64,000 nt of DNA from an uncultured Christensenellaceae bacterium (GTDB lineage Bacteria; Bacillota; Clostridia; Christensenellales; Borkfalkiaceae), in assembly GCA_910586945.1 (NCBI GenBank), contig CAJULO010000001.1, positions 26,671 through 90,670 of the forward strand, written 5' to 3'. Numbering within the stretch: the first letter of the stretch is position 1; each line of letters starts with the position of its first letter. Position numbers and translations under genes: made by a program. The notes beneath the pieces were generated by a model that saw only the letters and a list, made by a program, of their open reading frames with translations, was not told the origin of the DNA and searched no databases. Positions 18,646-26,680 of the stretch are shown here, in pieces.

Positions 18646-19902
18646 ATGACCAATCCATTATATGACCCATTTCAAATTTTAACAAAAGTATATAGCAATA
18701 AACAATATTTAAAACAGGCCATTGCTGAAACAAACATTGAGGAAGCACATCGAGCAAGAACAATAAAAATTGCTTATGGTGTTTTAGAAAATGATATTTT
18801 TTTAGAACATTGTATCAATATGTTTGCTGAAAAAGTTCCTAAATTGCCCGTGCGTATTCTCTTAAAAATTGCAACATATATGATATATGTATTAAAAAAA
18901 CCACAGTATATGGTTACAGATAACTGTGTACAACTGGTAAAAAAACTCGGCAAAGGAGGTATGTCCGGTTTTGTCAATGCATATCTACGGAATTTTCAAA
19001 TAGATAGAATTCCAATGCCAATGGATTTAATTTTGTCAAGAAGTTTGCAGTATTCCTATCCGGTATTTGCAATTGAAAGAGTGATTGCAGAATATGATGA
19101 AGCTATAGTGGATAAAATTTTAGAGCATAAAAGTCCAGTTGCCTTTATTCGCTTTAAAGATGAAAATACTGCTAAAAATTATCTTGAAGATGAATCTTAT
19201 AAAGATAAACTACAGCCAACAGAATTTCAAAATCTCTATATGGCAAATCACTTTAAAAGAGATAAAGGATATGATAAAGGTGAATATACATATCAATCAA
19301 TTGGTTCAGTTGCAATTTGTGATATCGTTGAAAAAGGGGATAAGTTGTTAGAAGCATGTGCTGGTCCAGGTGGTAAATCTGTTTTATTATCTGCAAAATT
19401 TAATACAATTACAGCTTGCGAACTACATCCACATAGAGTGGAATTGATTAAAAAATATGCACAGCGTATGCATGTTGCAAATATGCAAGCAGTTTGTCAA
19501 GATAGTATGTTGCTTGTGCAAGAGTATGTTAATGCATTTGACGCCGTACTGATAGATGCTCCTTGTAGTGGATATGGTGTTATCAATGCAAATCCCGATA
19601 TAAAATATTTTAGAGAAGAAAATGATATTGTAGCACTAACCAATACACAGATAGATATTTTAGAAAATTGTGCAAACTATGTAAAAAGGGGAGGATATTT
19701 ATATTACTCAACTTGTTCTATATTCCATGCAGAAAATGATAAAATCATTAAAAATTTTTTACAAAATAATAAAAACTTTATTGTTGAAGAAATTACAAGT
19801 CCACTTGGACATGTGAAAAAGGAATTTGGTTTACAATTCTTGCCACATATATCCTATGGAGTTGGATTTTACATCTGTAAAATGAAGAAAATTGAAGGTT
19901 AA
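18646..19902 (+). CDS. rsmB: 16S rRNA m5C967 methyltransferase
   Basis: SAM-dependent rRNA cytosine-C5 methyltransferase. The N-terminal NusB-like domain (about 1-140; RARTIKIAYGVLEN, LRILLKIATYMI-type helices, GFVNAYLRNF) is followed by a RsmB/NOP catalytic domain with LEACAGPGGKS (SAM loop, about 236), DAPCSGYGV (about 303) and the catalytic YYSTCS (about 352). Length 418 is slightly below the usual 430-450. The ribosome site is weak (AAGAATA). rlmN starts 2 bases after the stop. Confidence 0.93.
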   Translation: MTNPLYDPFQILTKVYSNKQYLKQAIAETNIEEAHRARTIKIAYGVLENDIFLEHCINMFAEKVPKLPVRILLKIATYMIYVLKKPQYMVTDNCVQLVKKLGKGGMSGFVNAYLRNFQIDRIPMPMDLILSRSLQYSYPVFAIERVIAEYDEAIVDKILEHKSPVAFIRFKDENTAKNYLEDESYKDKLQPTEFQNLYMANHFKRDKGYDKGEYTYQSIGSVAICDIVEKGDKLLEACAGPGGKSVLLSAKFNTITACELHPHRVELIKKYAQRMHVANMQAVCQDSMLLVQEYVNAFDAVLIDAPCSGYGVINANPDIKYFREENDIVALTNTQIDILENCANYVKRGGYLYYSTCSIFHAENDKIIKNFLQNNKNFIVEEITSPLGHVKKEFGLQFLPHISYGVGFYICKMKKIEG

Positions 19903-19904
19903 AA

Positions 19905-20945
19905 ATGAAAAAAATCATCCATGATTTGTCTTTACAACAGTTAGAAGATTTATTTGTGCAAGAATTGCATGAGAAAAAATATAGAGCGTTACAACTCTAT
20001 CAAGGCTTGATGTTAGGCAAAAGTATTCAAGAGATTTCTACTCTACCTAAAAGCTTAAAAGATAGACTTTTGACTTTATTTGAAGATGAAACAATTGTAA
20101 TTTTGCGAGAGTTTACAGCAAAAGATGGAACAAAAAAATTTTTATTTCAACTTGCTGATGGCAATTGCATTGAAGGTGTGTTTATGCAATATAAACATGG
20201 CAATACCCAATGTGTATCCACGCAAGTAGGATGTAGAATGGGCTGTGTCTTTTGTGCTTCCACTAAGGGTGGACTGATTCGTAACCTGACAAGTGGAGAA
20301 ATATTAGCACAAGTTCTTGTTGTCAATGCACGTATGGGTGGCAATAGTAAACAGCGTGCAATTACAAATATTGTGCTTATGGGTAGTGGTGAACCATTGG
20401 ATAACTATCATAATACCGTCAATTTTTTAAAAAATGTTTCCGCTCCAGAGGGCATATGTATCAGTACGCGGAATATCAGTTTATCCACTTGTGGACTTGT
20501 ACCTGAAATGAGAAAGTTGGCAAATGAAGGGTTATCTATTAATTTAACGGTATCCTTGCACAATGGTGAAGATAGGCAGAGACAAAATATTATGCCAATT
20601 GCAAAAGTATATTCTATACAAGAAATTTTAGATGCATGTAATTATTATTTTGAACAAACAGGAAGACGATATATTTTTGAATATTCTTTAATAGCTGGTG
20701 AAAATGCAAGTAAAAAGGATGCGGATAAACTTATAGCACTCTTAAAAGGGAAACCTTGTCATGTCAACTGCATTCGACTGAATGCTATTGAAAATGGTAA
20801 ATTGATAGGCACAACAGAAAAAGAAGCATATCAATTTGTTGCTATGCTAGAAAAGGGTGGACTTTCTGCAACTTTGCGTCGTAAAATGGGAGACGATATT
20901 GCCGGAGCATGTGGGCAACTACGAGCAAACTATTTAAATTTATAG
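19905..20945 (+). CDS. rlmN: Dual-specificity 23S rRNA/tRNA m2A methyltransferase RlmN
   Basis: Radical-SAM enzyme methylating A2503 of 23S rRNA and A37 of some tRNAs. The 346 residues have STQVGCRMGCVFCAST with the CxxxCxxC iron-sulfur site (about 109-116), NIVLMGSGEPLDN, STCGLVP, LTVSLHNG and the C-terminal catalytic cysteine in GDDIAGACGQL. Nearly contiguous with rsmB, so co-transcribed. In many Firmicutes prpC-prkC-rsgA follow; here rpe follows directly. Confidence 0.96.
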   Translation: MKKIIHDLSLQQLEDLFVQELHEKKYRALQLYQGLMLGKSIQEISTLPKSLKDRLLTLFEDETIVILREFTAKDGTKKFLFQLADGNCIEGVFMQYKHGNTQCVSTQVGCRMGCVFCASTKGGLIRNLTSGEILAQVLVVNARMGGNSKQRAITNIVLMGSGEPLDNYHNTVNFLKNVSAPEGICISTRNISLSTCGLVPEMRKLANEGLSINLTVSLHNGEDRQRQNIMPIAKVYSIQEILDACNYYFEQTGRRYIFEYSLIAGENASKKDADKLIALLKGKPCHVNCIRLNAIENGKLIGTTEKEAYQFVAMLEKGGLSATLRRKMGDDIAGACGQLRANYLNL

Positions 20946-20959
20946 CGAAGGAGAAAGAT

Positions 20960-21640
20960 ATGTCAAAAATAGCAATAGCACCATCAATTTTGGCAGCAGA
21001 TTTTGCTAAAATAGGAGAAGAAGTGCAAGCATTAGAAACTGCTGGAGCTGATATTATACATTTTGATGTCATGGACGGTAATTTTGTAGAAAAAATCACT
21101 TTTGGTTCACAGATGCTGCAAGCAGTGCAAGCAAATACAAATTTACCATTAGATGTACATTTAATGGTAACAAATCCACAAAATAAGATAAAAGATTTTG
21201 TAAATGCCGGAGCTAATTTTATATCATTTCATATTGAAGCATTACAAGGCAATATGAAAAATAAGCTAGAACAAGCAATTGTCATTCTACAAGAGATTCA
21301 AAGCTATGGGATAGAAGCAGGTATTGCAGTAAATCCTAAGACGGATATTGCAGATATTTTACCACTATTGCTGTATTGTAATTTTATTTTAATTATGAGT
21401 GTGCAAGCAGGTTTAGGAGGGCAATCTTTTATTGAAAGTACTTTACAAAAGGCAGAAAAAGTAAAAGAGTACATTGTAAAAAATAACCTGCATGTAGTGA
21501 TAGAAATGGATGGTGGTATTACATTAGAGAATGTACACACAGTGCAACAAGCTGGAGTAACAAGAATAGTTGCAGGAAGTACAATCTTTAAAGTAAAAGA
21601 TAGGGCAAAAATCATTCAAGATTTGCGAAATGGTATGTAA
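20960..21640 (+). CDS. rpe: Ribulose-phosphate 3-epimerase
   Basis: TIM-barrel enzyme of the pentose phosphate pathway interconverting ribulose 5-phosphate and xylulose 5-phosphate. The 226 residues show IAPSILAADFAKIGEEV, the metal-binding IIHFDVMDGNFV, LDVHLMV, MSVQAGLGGQSFI, IEMDGGI and ITRIVAGSTIF-type phosphate loop. The true start is ATG 20960 after GAAGGAG; an extended reading from 20909 overlaps rlmN and is discarded. Confidence 0.96.
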   Translation: MSKIAIAPSILAADFAKIGEEVQALETAGADIIHFDVMDGNFVEKITFGSQMLQAVQANTNLPLDVHLMVTNPQNKIKDFVNAGANFISFHIEALQGNMKNKLEQAIVILQEIQSYGIEAGIAVNPKTDIADILPLLLYCNFILIMSVQAGLGGQSFIESTLQKAEKVKEYIVKNNLHVVIEMDGGITLENVHTVQQAGVTRIVAGSTIFKVKDRAKIIQDLRNGM

Positions 21641-21658
21641 ATTTGCAAGGAGTAGCAT

Positions 21659-22270
21659 ATGCAGACAGTAAAAAAAGGTATTTTACTCTTAAATGGAGAG
21701 CCATACCAAGGTAAAATTGAGCAAAAAAATAGATATACAGTCTGTTGTGATGGAGCATATATATGGGCAAAAGACTTACAAATTGATATGCATATTGGTG
21801 ATTTTGATAGTAGTGTAGAGAAAGCAGAACATAACTTAGTCTATCCAAAGGAAAAAGATTTAACAGATGGAGAGTTAGGATTACGATATTTGATAGAAAA
21901 AGGATGTCGTCATATTCAAATTTATGGTGGTGGCGGTAAACGCGATGACCATTTTTTTGGAAATTTACAACTTTTATTGTATGCATGCAGGCGTGGGATT
22001 TGGGCAGAACTAATAACCAATTATGCTACAATATATTGTGTAGATAAATATGTTGTATTTACCAATAAAAGAAATAAAACAATCAGTTTTGCACCATTTT
22101 TTGGCGATGTCCATATACTAGATAGTGAAGGATTACAATATTCTTTAAAAAATATTACCCTATGTGCAGAAGAATGCAGGGGCATAAGTAATTGTATACA
22201 AAAGGAGAAAGCAAGTATAACGATTGAGAAGGGAGTATTACTTGTCTTTGAAGTTGATAAAATGGTATAG
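21659..22270 (+). CDS. thiN: Thiamine pyrophosphokinase
   Basis: Makes thiamine diphosphate from thiamine and ATP. The 203 residues contain CCDGAYIWAKDL, the substrate motif IGDFDSS, YPKEKDLTDGELGLRYLIEKG with the catalytic acidic residues, and GGKRDDHFFGNLQLL. The C-terminal thiamin-binding beta domain is present but divergent. AAGGAG lies 7 bases before the ATG. rpe-thiN adjacency is the standard end of this gene string. Confidence 0.9.
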   Translation: MQTVKKGILLLNGEPYQGKIEQKNRYTVCCDGAYIWAKDLQIDMHIGDFDSSVEKAEHNLVYPKEKDLTDGELGLRYLIEKGCRHIQIYGGGGKRDDHFFGNLQLLLYACRRGIWAELITNYATIYCVDKYVVFTNKRNKTISFAPFFGDVHILDSEGLQYSLKNITLCAEECRGISNCIQKEKASITIEKGVLLVFEVDKMV

Positions 22271-22398
22271 GAGTTTTTTCTATGATAAAAATAATTTGTA
22301 TTAAACCACCTAAATGTATTCAATTTATTTTGCGAATTTTTGTGCATTAAAGGGTAAAGGGTTATTACAAAAGAAAAAGCAGAATGCGTAATGGATAG

Positions 22399-22458
22399 AA
22401 GACAACAATATATAAAAAAGAGATAGTTTTCTATCTCTTTTTTATATATTGTTGTCTT
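22399..22458. terminator. 28-bp perfect hairpin (bidirectional terminator)
   Basis: Arms 22399-22426 and 22431-22458 are perfect reverse complements over 28 bases around a TTTT loop. The inner part AGAGATAG-TTTT-CTATCTC plus T run is a normal terminator for the rpe-thiN operon. The stem then continues 14 more base pairs by pairing the flanking A/T-rich sequence. Confidence 0.85.
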
Positions 22459-22526
22459 TAAAGATTTTCTATTTATGCATAAGATTGTATTTTTTTGGGA
22501 ATTTGTGGTAAAATCGATATAAAAAA

Positions 22527-22554
22527 TTGACAGTAGAAAAAATTGTTATATAAT
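22527..22554 (+). promoter_or_regulatory. Sigma-A promoter of the 22601 surface protein gene
   Basis: TTGACA (22527-22532), a 16-base spacer, TATAAT (22549-22554). Start of transcription would be near 22561, about 40 bases before the ATG. Confidence 0.75.
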
Positions 22555-22600
22555 AGATAATATAGAAATGATATAATCGTAGAAAAGGAAGAAGGGAAAA

Positions 22601-24187
22601 ATGGAATTTAAGAATTTGAAAAAAATAACTCTATTTTGTACAAGTATTTTTATGTTTTTTATAATCTGTTTTGTTTTTGTATCTATTTTACAAAATAAAG
22701 AAATAAAAACGCATGCTCTTTCTGCAGAAAGTGTAGAGTCTGTACAAAAAAATATACATAAAAATACAAATTTAGAAAATAGTACAATTACAAGTGATAC
22801 AACTATAGAAGCAGGCGAGATTGTAAATAATGTAATAGTAGAAAGTGGAACAGTAAATATTAAAGGGACTGTAAATAATTTAATAGTTTATAGCGGCATA
22901 GTAAATATTTATGATAAAGGGACAATTTCTGGAACTGTCATTTTCGTCGGAAATCCAACGAAAACTATTCTAAATGTGCAGTCTGGTGGTCGAATAATTG
23001 ATGAATTGATAATAGCAAATGCAGATGTCACTATAGAAGCTGGAGCAACCGTTCAGGATATTCTATTAGAGAATGAGGAAGTTAGAGACACTGTTCATTT
23101 GGATATAATGGGTACTGTTACCGGAAATATTATACTTAAGAATAGAGGAACGAGTTGTGTATGCAATCTATCTGGAAGCATTGATGGAATGATTCAATCT
23201 ATTGGAAGTATAGTGAATATAGAATCCAATGTGCGTGTACAAAATGTTTTGGTAACGAGTAATGCGCATATAGGTAAAGTAAATGTGAAATCAAATGCTA
23301 TTGTAGAGAATATAACAGTAACTGTTTATGGGGGAAATTTTGGAGAACTTACTGTAGAATCTAATGCTACTGTAAACACTTTAAAAGTAGCAGGTGGTAT
23401 AGTCAATATACAATCCAATGCAACGATAGAGAATGCAACAGTATTAGGATATGAAGGATATTTTGGAGAACTTACTATAGAAGCAGGGGCAAGTGTAAAG
23501 ACATTAAACCTTAAAGGTGGGTCAGTAGATATTGCAGGAAGTATAGAAACTATTATAACAACAGATGGAGCTATCAATTTGTTAGAAGGTGGAGCGATTA
23601 CAAACTTAACAATAGCTGGTAAAGTAGATTTAGGTAGTGGTGCTAATGCAAGTGGTGGGAATATCTCTAAAGTAGTCATACATGAGACTGGTATTTTAAC
23701 TTTATGGGATACCATAAAGATTAAGGATATTATCAATGATGGTAAACTAAATGTTGCAGGTCATATTGATTTTATTCAAAACACAACTAGTGGTATTTTG
23801 CAAGTAAAGCGTGGAGCGAAAATTGTTTCGCTTGAAAGTGCAGGGAAAACAGTTGTAAATGCTGGTGCAGATATAAATAGCTTAAAAATTAACGGCGGAC
23901 ACACATATATTCAACAGAGTGCTATCATTCGCAATGCAACTTTACATAATGGAATTCTTGAAAGTGATAATAAAGAAAATATTGGCAATTTGGTATGTAA
24001 TGCAGGAACTTTCATTGACCATACGAAGCAGTCTCATCCTATACAATCTCATCCTATGCAATCATTATGGATATATATCATAATAAGTGGAATACTAGGT
24101 GCAATAATAGTAGGTCTTATAGTTTGCATAATAGTATTTTTGCATAAGAAAAGAAAGAAAAATAAAAGTATATATTGTATAAAGTAA
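22601..24187 (+). CDS. Repeat-built surface protein, membrane-anchored at both ends
   Basis: A 528-residue protein of unknown function. Residues about 11-31 are a signal/anchor helix; about 490-515 (WIYIIISGILGAIIVGLIVCIIV) are a C-terminal membrane helix followed by a basic tail KKRKKNK. Between them the sequence is a ladder of short Val/Ile/Asn/Gly/Thr strands (TVNIKGTVNN, GGIVNIQSNATI, AGASVKTLNL), typical of a right-handed beta-helix or autotransporter-passenger-like fold. One 41-residue unit is duplicated in tandem. It is monocistronic behind a strong promoter with GAAGGGA 8 bases before the ATG. Adhesion is a guess; no sortase motif, enzyme motif or cysteine pattern is seen. Confidence 0.65.
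   Translation: MEFKNLKKITLFCTSIFMFFIICFVFVSILQNKEIKTHALSAESVESVQKNIHKNTNLENSTITSDTTIEAGEIVNNVIVESGTVNIKGTVNNLIVYSGIVNIYDKGTISGTVIFVGNPTKTILNVQSGGRIIDELIIANADVTIEAGATVQDILLENEEVRDTVHLDIMGTVTGNIILKNRGTSCVCNLSGSIDGMIQSIGSIVNIESNVRVQNVLVTSNAHIGKVNVKSNAIVENITVTVYGGNFGELTVESNATVNTLKVAGGIVNIQSNATIENATVLGYEGYFGELTIEAGASVKTLNLKGGSVDIAGSIETIITTDGAINLLEGGAITNLTIAGKVDLGSGANASGGNISKVVIHETGILTLWDTIKIKDIINDGKLNVAGHIDFIQNTTSGILQVKRGAKIVSLESAGKTVVNAGADINSLKINGGHTYIQQSAIIRNATLHNGILESDNKENIGNLVCNAGTFIDHTKQSHPIQSHPMQSLWIYIIISGILGAIIVGLIVCIIVFLHKKRKKNKSIYCIK
23294..23539 (+). repeat. Tandem 123-bp (41-residue) repeat within the surface protein gene
   Basis: Two adjacent units start at 23294 and 23417. Protein units NAIVENITV...NFGELTVESNATVNTLKVAGG and NATIENATV...YFGELTIEAGASVKTLNLKGG align without gaps. 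The flanking ladder is a weaker version of the same pattern. Confidence 0.75.
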
Positions 24188-24378
24188 TGCTCATTCTAAT
24201 CATAGATAATGCAAGTCAATAGAACAATAAAATAGCAAAGAGAATATAGATAAAGATAGATAATTGTTTGAAAAGACTTGCTTATCTATATATTATTGTA
24301 TTGCAAAAAAAATAAAGATAGGCCAGTCTTTCAAAAATAGATTGTTCTATAGTTATCCTATATAAACAATTTAAGTAG
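24188..24378. other. Gene-free region with stem-forming potential
   Basis: About 190 bases between the surface protein gene and the rpmB terminator. AGATAATGCAAGTC (24204-24217) can pair with GACTTGCTTATCT (24275-24287) with one bulged base, and ATTGTT/AACAAT (24341-24369) bracket a further small stem. There is no T-tracted terminator on the plus strand. It could hold a 3' structure or nothing of note. Confidence 0.3.
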
Positions 24379-24413
24379 AAAAAAAGATATGCTTTTATTC
24401 TAAAGCATATCTT
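24379..24413 (-). terminator. Terminator of rpmB
   Basis: Read on the minus strand: AAGATATGCTTT-6-base loop-AAAGCATATCTT followed by a T run (plus-strand A run at 24379-24383). It lies 65 bases after the rpmB stop. Confidence 0.8.
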
Positions 24414-24477
24414 GAAAAGAAAGGAAAATATTGTAATATAAAGAAATAATTTAAAATTTTTTATTTGTAAAACTATA

Positions 24478-24666
24478 TTAAACTCTTTGTACTTTTTCGC
24501 CCTTCAAGCAACGCGTACAAACATAATTTGTTTCTATTTTATTGCCATTTAAAAATTTAACTTTTTGAACATTTGCTTTAAAAGTTCTTCTAGTTTTACG
24601 GTTACTATGGCTAACATTATTGCCAGAATTTTGTCCTTTATTGCAAATGATGCATACTCTTGACAT
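24478..24666 (-). CDS. rpmB: 50S ribosomal protein L28
   Basis: A 62-residue basic protein: MSRVCIICNKGQNSGNNVSHSNRKTRRTF, KVKFLNGNKIETNYVCTRCLKG. The two CxxC pairs (CIIC and CTRC) mark the zinc-binding form of L28. The start is ATG 24666 after TAGGAGAG; an 18-residue extension upstream lacks homology. It is divergent from fakA, which is the standard Firmicute arrangement. Confidence 0.95.
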   Translation of the reverse strand: MSRVCIICNKGQNSGNNVSHSNRKTRRTFKANVQKVKFLNGNKIETNYVCTRCLKGEKVQRV

Positions 24667-24722
24667 AATATCTCTCCTAATAAAATTTATTTTATTGATA
24701 CTTTTAACAAAATTATGCAATT

Positions 24723-24751
24723 AGTATAGCAAATTTTAAAAAAAATTGCAA
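24723..24751 (-). promoter_or_regulatory. Sigma-A promoter of rpmB
   Basis: Minus strand TTGCAA (24751-24746), 17 bases, TATACT (24728-24723). The start of transcription would be about 50 bases before the rpmB ATG. Confidence 0.75.
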
Positions 24752-24811
24752 GCTTTTTTCACAATATTTTTAAAAAATTGCGAAAATATTCTATAAAGCT
24801 TATAAAAAGTC

Positions 24812-24840
24812 TTGCAAAAAATATAAAAATTCATTATACT
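24812..24840 (+). promoter_or_regulatory. Sigma-A promoter of fakA
   Basis: TTGCAA (24812-24817), 17 bases, TATACT (24835-24840). Both hexamers are identical to those of the divergent rpmB promoter. It leaves an unusually long leader of about 115 bases before the fakA ATG. Confidence 0.65.
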
Positions 24841-24959
24841 ATATACTATTATAATTCTATACAAATCATATATTTTGGAATTTAGAATACAGGAATTTAT
24901 TCAATGCAAAATATACAAAATATAAAGATAAAATCCTATAACAAGGAGAAACAAATAGA

Positions 24960-26600
24960 ATGCTAAAAGCACTCAATTGTTTAGATTTTCGTAATATGCT
25001 TTTAAGCGGTGCACAGTATTTACAAGAAAATCGTAGTAAAATAGATGAATTAAATGTTTTTCCTGTACCAGATGGAGATACAGGTACAAATATGGCACTT
25101 ACTATGAATGCTGGTATTCAGGCCCTAATGAAATACAATGGAAATAAACTTGCTGAACTTTGTCAAGTTGTCAGTAATGGTATACTTAGCGGTGCTAGAG
25201 GGAATAGTGGTGTAATTTTATCACAACTCATCCGTGGAATTTGCCAAATTGTAAAGGAGCATGAGACAATTCCATTAAAAGTATTTGTCAAAGCGCTGGA
25301 AAATGCAACAGCATTAGCATACAGTACGGTACATGAACCTAAAGAAGGCACTATTTTAACAGTCGCTAGAAAGATGAGTGAATGTGCAAGACAGGAAATT
25401 AAAAATCACAAAAATTATCCTAGTTTAATGACAGCTATTTTACAAGCAGGAGAACAAGCACTTTCACAAACTCCGGAACTTTTACCAGTTTTAAAGGAGG
25501 CAAATGTTGTAGATTCTGGGGGTATGGGCTTAATCATTGTATGGAAAGGATTTTTAGCTGCAATGCAAGGGGAAAAGTTGGATACAAATAACTTTTTGTC
25601 TATGACAAGTAATGATGTATCTTATGGTAGTAATGAAGAGATTGTCACCTTAGAGATTGGTGATATTCGATATGGATATTGTACAGAATTTTTCATTATC
25701 AATATGCATAAAAAAATAGCAGTGCAGACGGCAATTGAAAAATTAAAGGCTAAACTTTCGCAAATTGGCGATAGTTTAATTTGTTTTGGTGATGAGCAGT
25801 TAGTGAAAGTGCATGTGCATACAGCAAATCCTGGGCAAGTATTAAGCTATGCTTTAGAACTTGGTGAAGTGGATAAAATTAAAATTGAAAATATGTTAGA
25901 GCAAAATAGAGCATTCCGTGCAAATTTGGAGAGAACGAGAAAGGAAATGGGGTTGCTTTCCGTTTCTTCTGGAAAAGGTTTTGCAGCAATTTTTAATGAC
26001 TTATTGGTCGATAAAATTGTGGAAGGTGGGCAAACTGCAAATCCAAGTACAGATGATATTGTACAGGCAATTAAAACCATCAATGCAAAAAATATTTTTA
26101 TTTTACCCAATAATAAAAATATTATTTTAGCTTGTAAACAAGCAAAAACATTGGTACAAAATAAAAATTTATTTGTATTGTCGACAACGACCATTCCAGA
26201 AGGTATTGCTGCAGCGCTTTATTTTGATGCGAATTGCTCTGTAGAAGAGAATTTGGCTGTAATGAAAAAAAATATACAAAATGTTGTTTGTGGACAAGTT
26301 ACGCGTGCCGTTCGTAATTCTAATATTAATGGAATAGTTGTACGAGTTGGTGATTATATTGGTGTAGATAGTAACAAGGTTCTTGTAAAGGGTAAGACGC
26401 AAGAAGAAACTGTTTTAGCGTTAGTGCAAAAATTAAAGAAAAATGCACATGAAAATATTACTCTTTATTATGGAGAAGATATTCCCCTTGAAGATGCAAC
26501 AAATCTACAAGAAAAATTAGCACAGGAGTATTCTGATTGTGAAGTATTATGCTTAGAAGGTGGGCAAGCGATTTATTCTTACATAGTATCACTAGAATAA
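24960..26600 (+). CDS. fakA: Fatty acid kinase subunit A (DhaL-domain protein, YloV)
   Basis: ATP-binding subunit that, with a FakB partner, phosphorylates exogenous fatty acids for phospholipid synthesis. The 546 residues start with a DhaL/Dak2 domain: LNVFPVPDGDTGTNM (metal/ATP aspartates, about 33-47), NGILSGARGNSGVILSQL (about 76-93) and VDSGGMGL. The middle and C-terminal DegV-like part includes GYCTEFFI, VHVHT and IFILPNNKNIILACKQAK. AAGGAG lies 12 bases before the ATG. The asp23-like gene that usually precedes it is absent. A terminator follows, then recG. Confidence 0.9.
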   Translation: MLKALNCLDFRNMLLSGAQYLQENRSKIDELNVFPVPDGDTGTNMALTMNAGIQALMKYNGNKLAELCQVVSNGILSGARGNSGVILSQLIRGICQIVKEHETIPLKVFVKALENATALAYSTVHEPKEGTILTVARKMSECARQEIKNHKNYPSLMTAILQAGEQALSQTPELLPVLKEANVVDSGGMGLIIVWKGFLAAMQGEKLDTNNFLSMTSNDVSYGSNEEIVTLEIGDIRYGYCTEFFIINMHKKIAVQTAIEKLKAKLSQIGDSLICFGDEQLVKVHVHTANPGQVLSYALELGEVDKIKIENMLEQNRAFRANLERTRKEMGLLSVSSGKGFAAIFNDLLVDKIVEGGQTANPSTDDIVQAIKTINAKNIFILPNNKNIILACKQAKTLVQNKNLFVLSTTTIPEGIAAALYFDANCSVEENLAVMKKNIQNVVCGQVTRAVRNSNINGIVVRVGDYIGVDSNKVLVKGKTQEETVLALVQKLKKNAHENITLYYGEDIPLEDATNLQEKLAQEYSDCEVLCLEGGQAIYSYIVSLE

Positions 26601-26607
26601 ATTTATA

Positions 26608-26638
26608 TTGGCGGAAGATACAAACTCCGCCTTTTTTA
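26608..26638 (+). terminator. Terminator between fakA and recG
   Basis: GGCGGA-10-base loop-TCCGCC followed by six T, 10 bases after the fakA stop. recG lies only 43 bases further, so partial read-through is likely. Confidence 0.82.
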
Positions 26639-26680
26639 GCAAATAAAATTGTATTATATGGCAGAAATTGGTGAAAGAAA

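Larger units (their letters stand above)
22271..22600. other. Intergenic region thiN to surface protein gene
   Basis: 330 bases without a gene. It holds the long hairpin at 22399-22458 and the promoter at 22527-22554. The first 120 bases are AT-rich and show nothing else that I can support. Confidence 0.6.
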
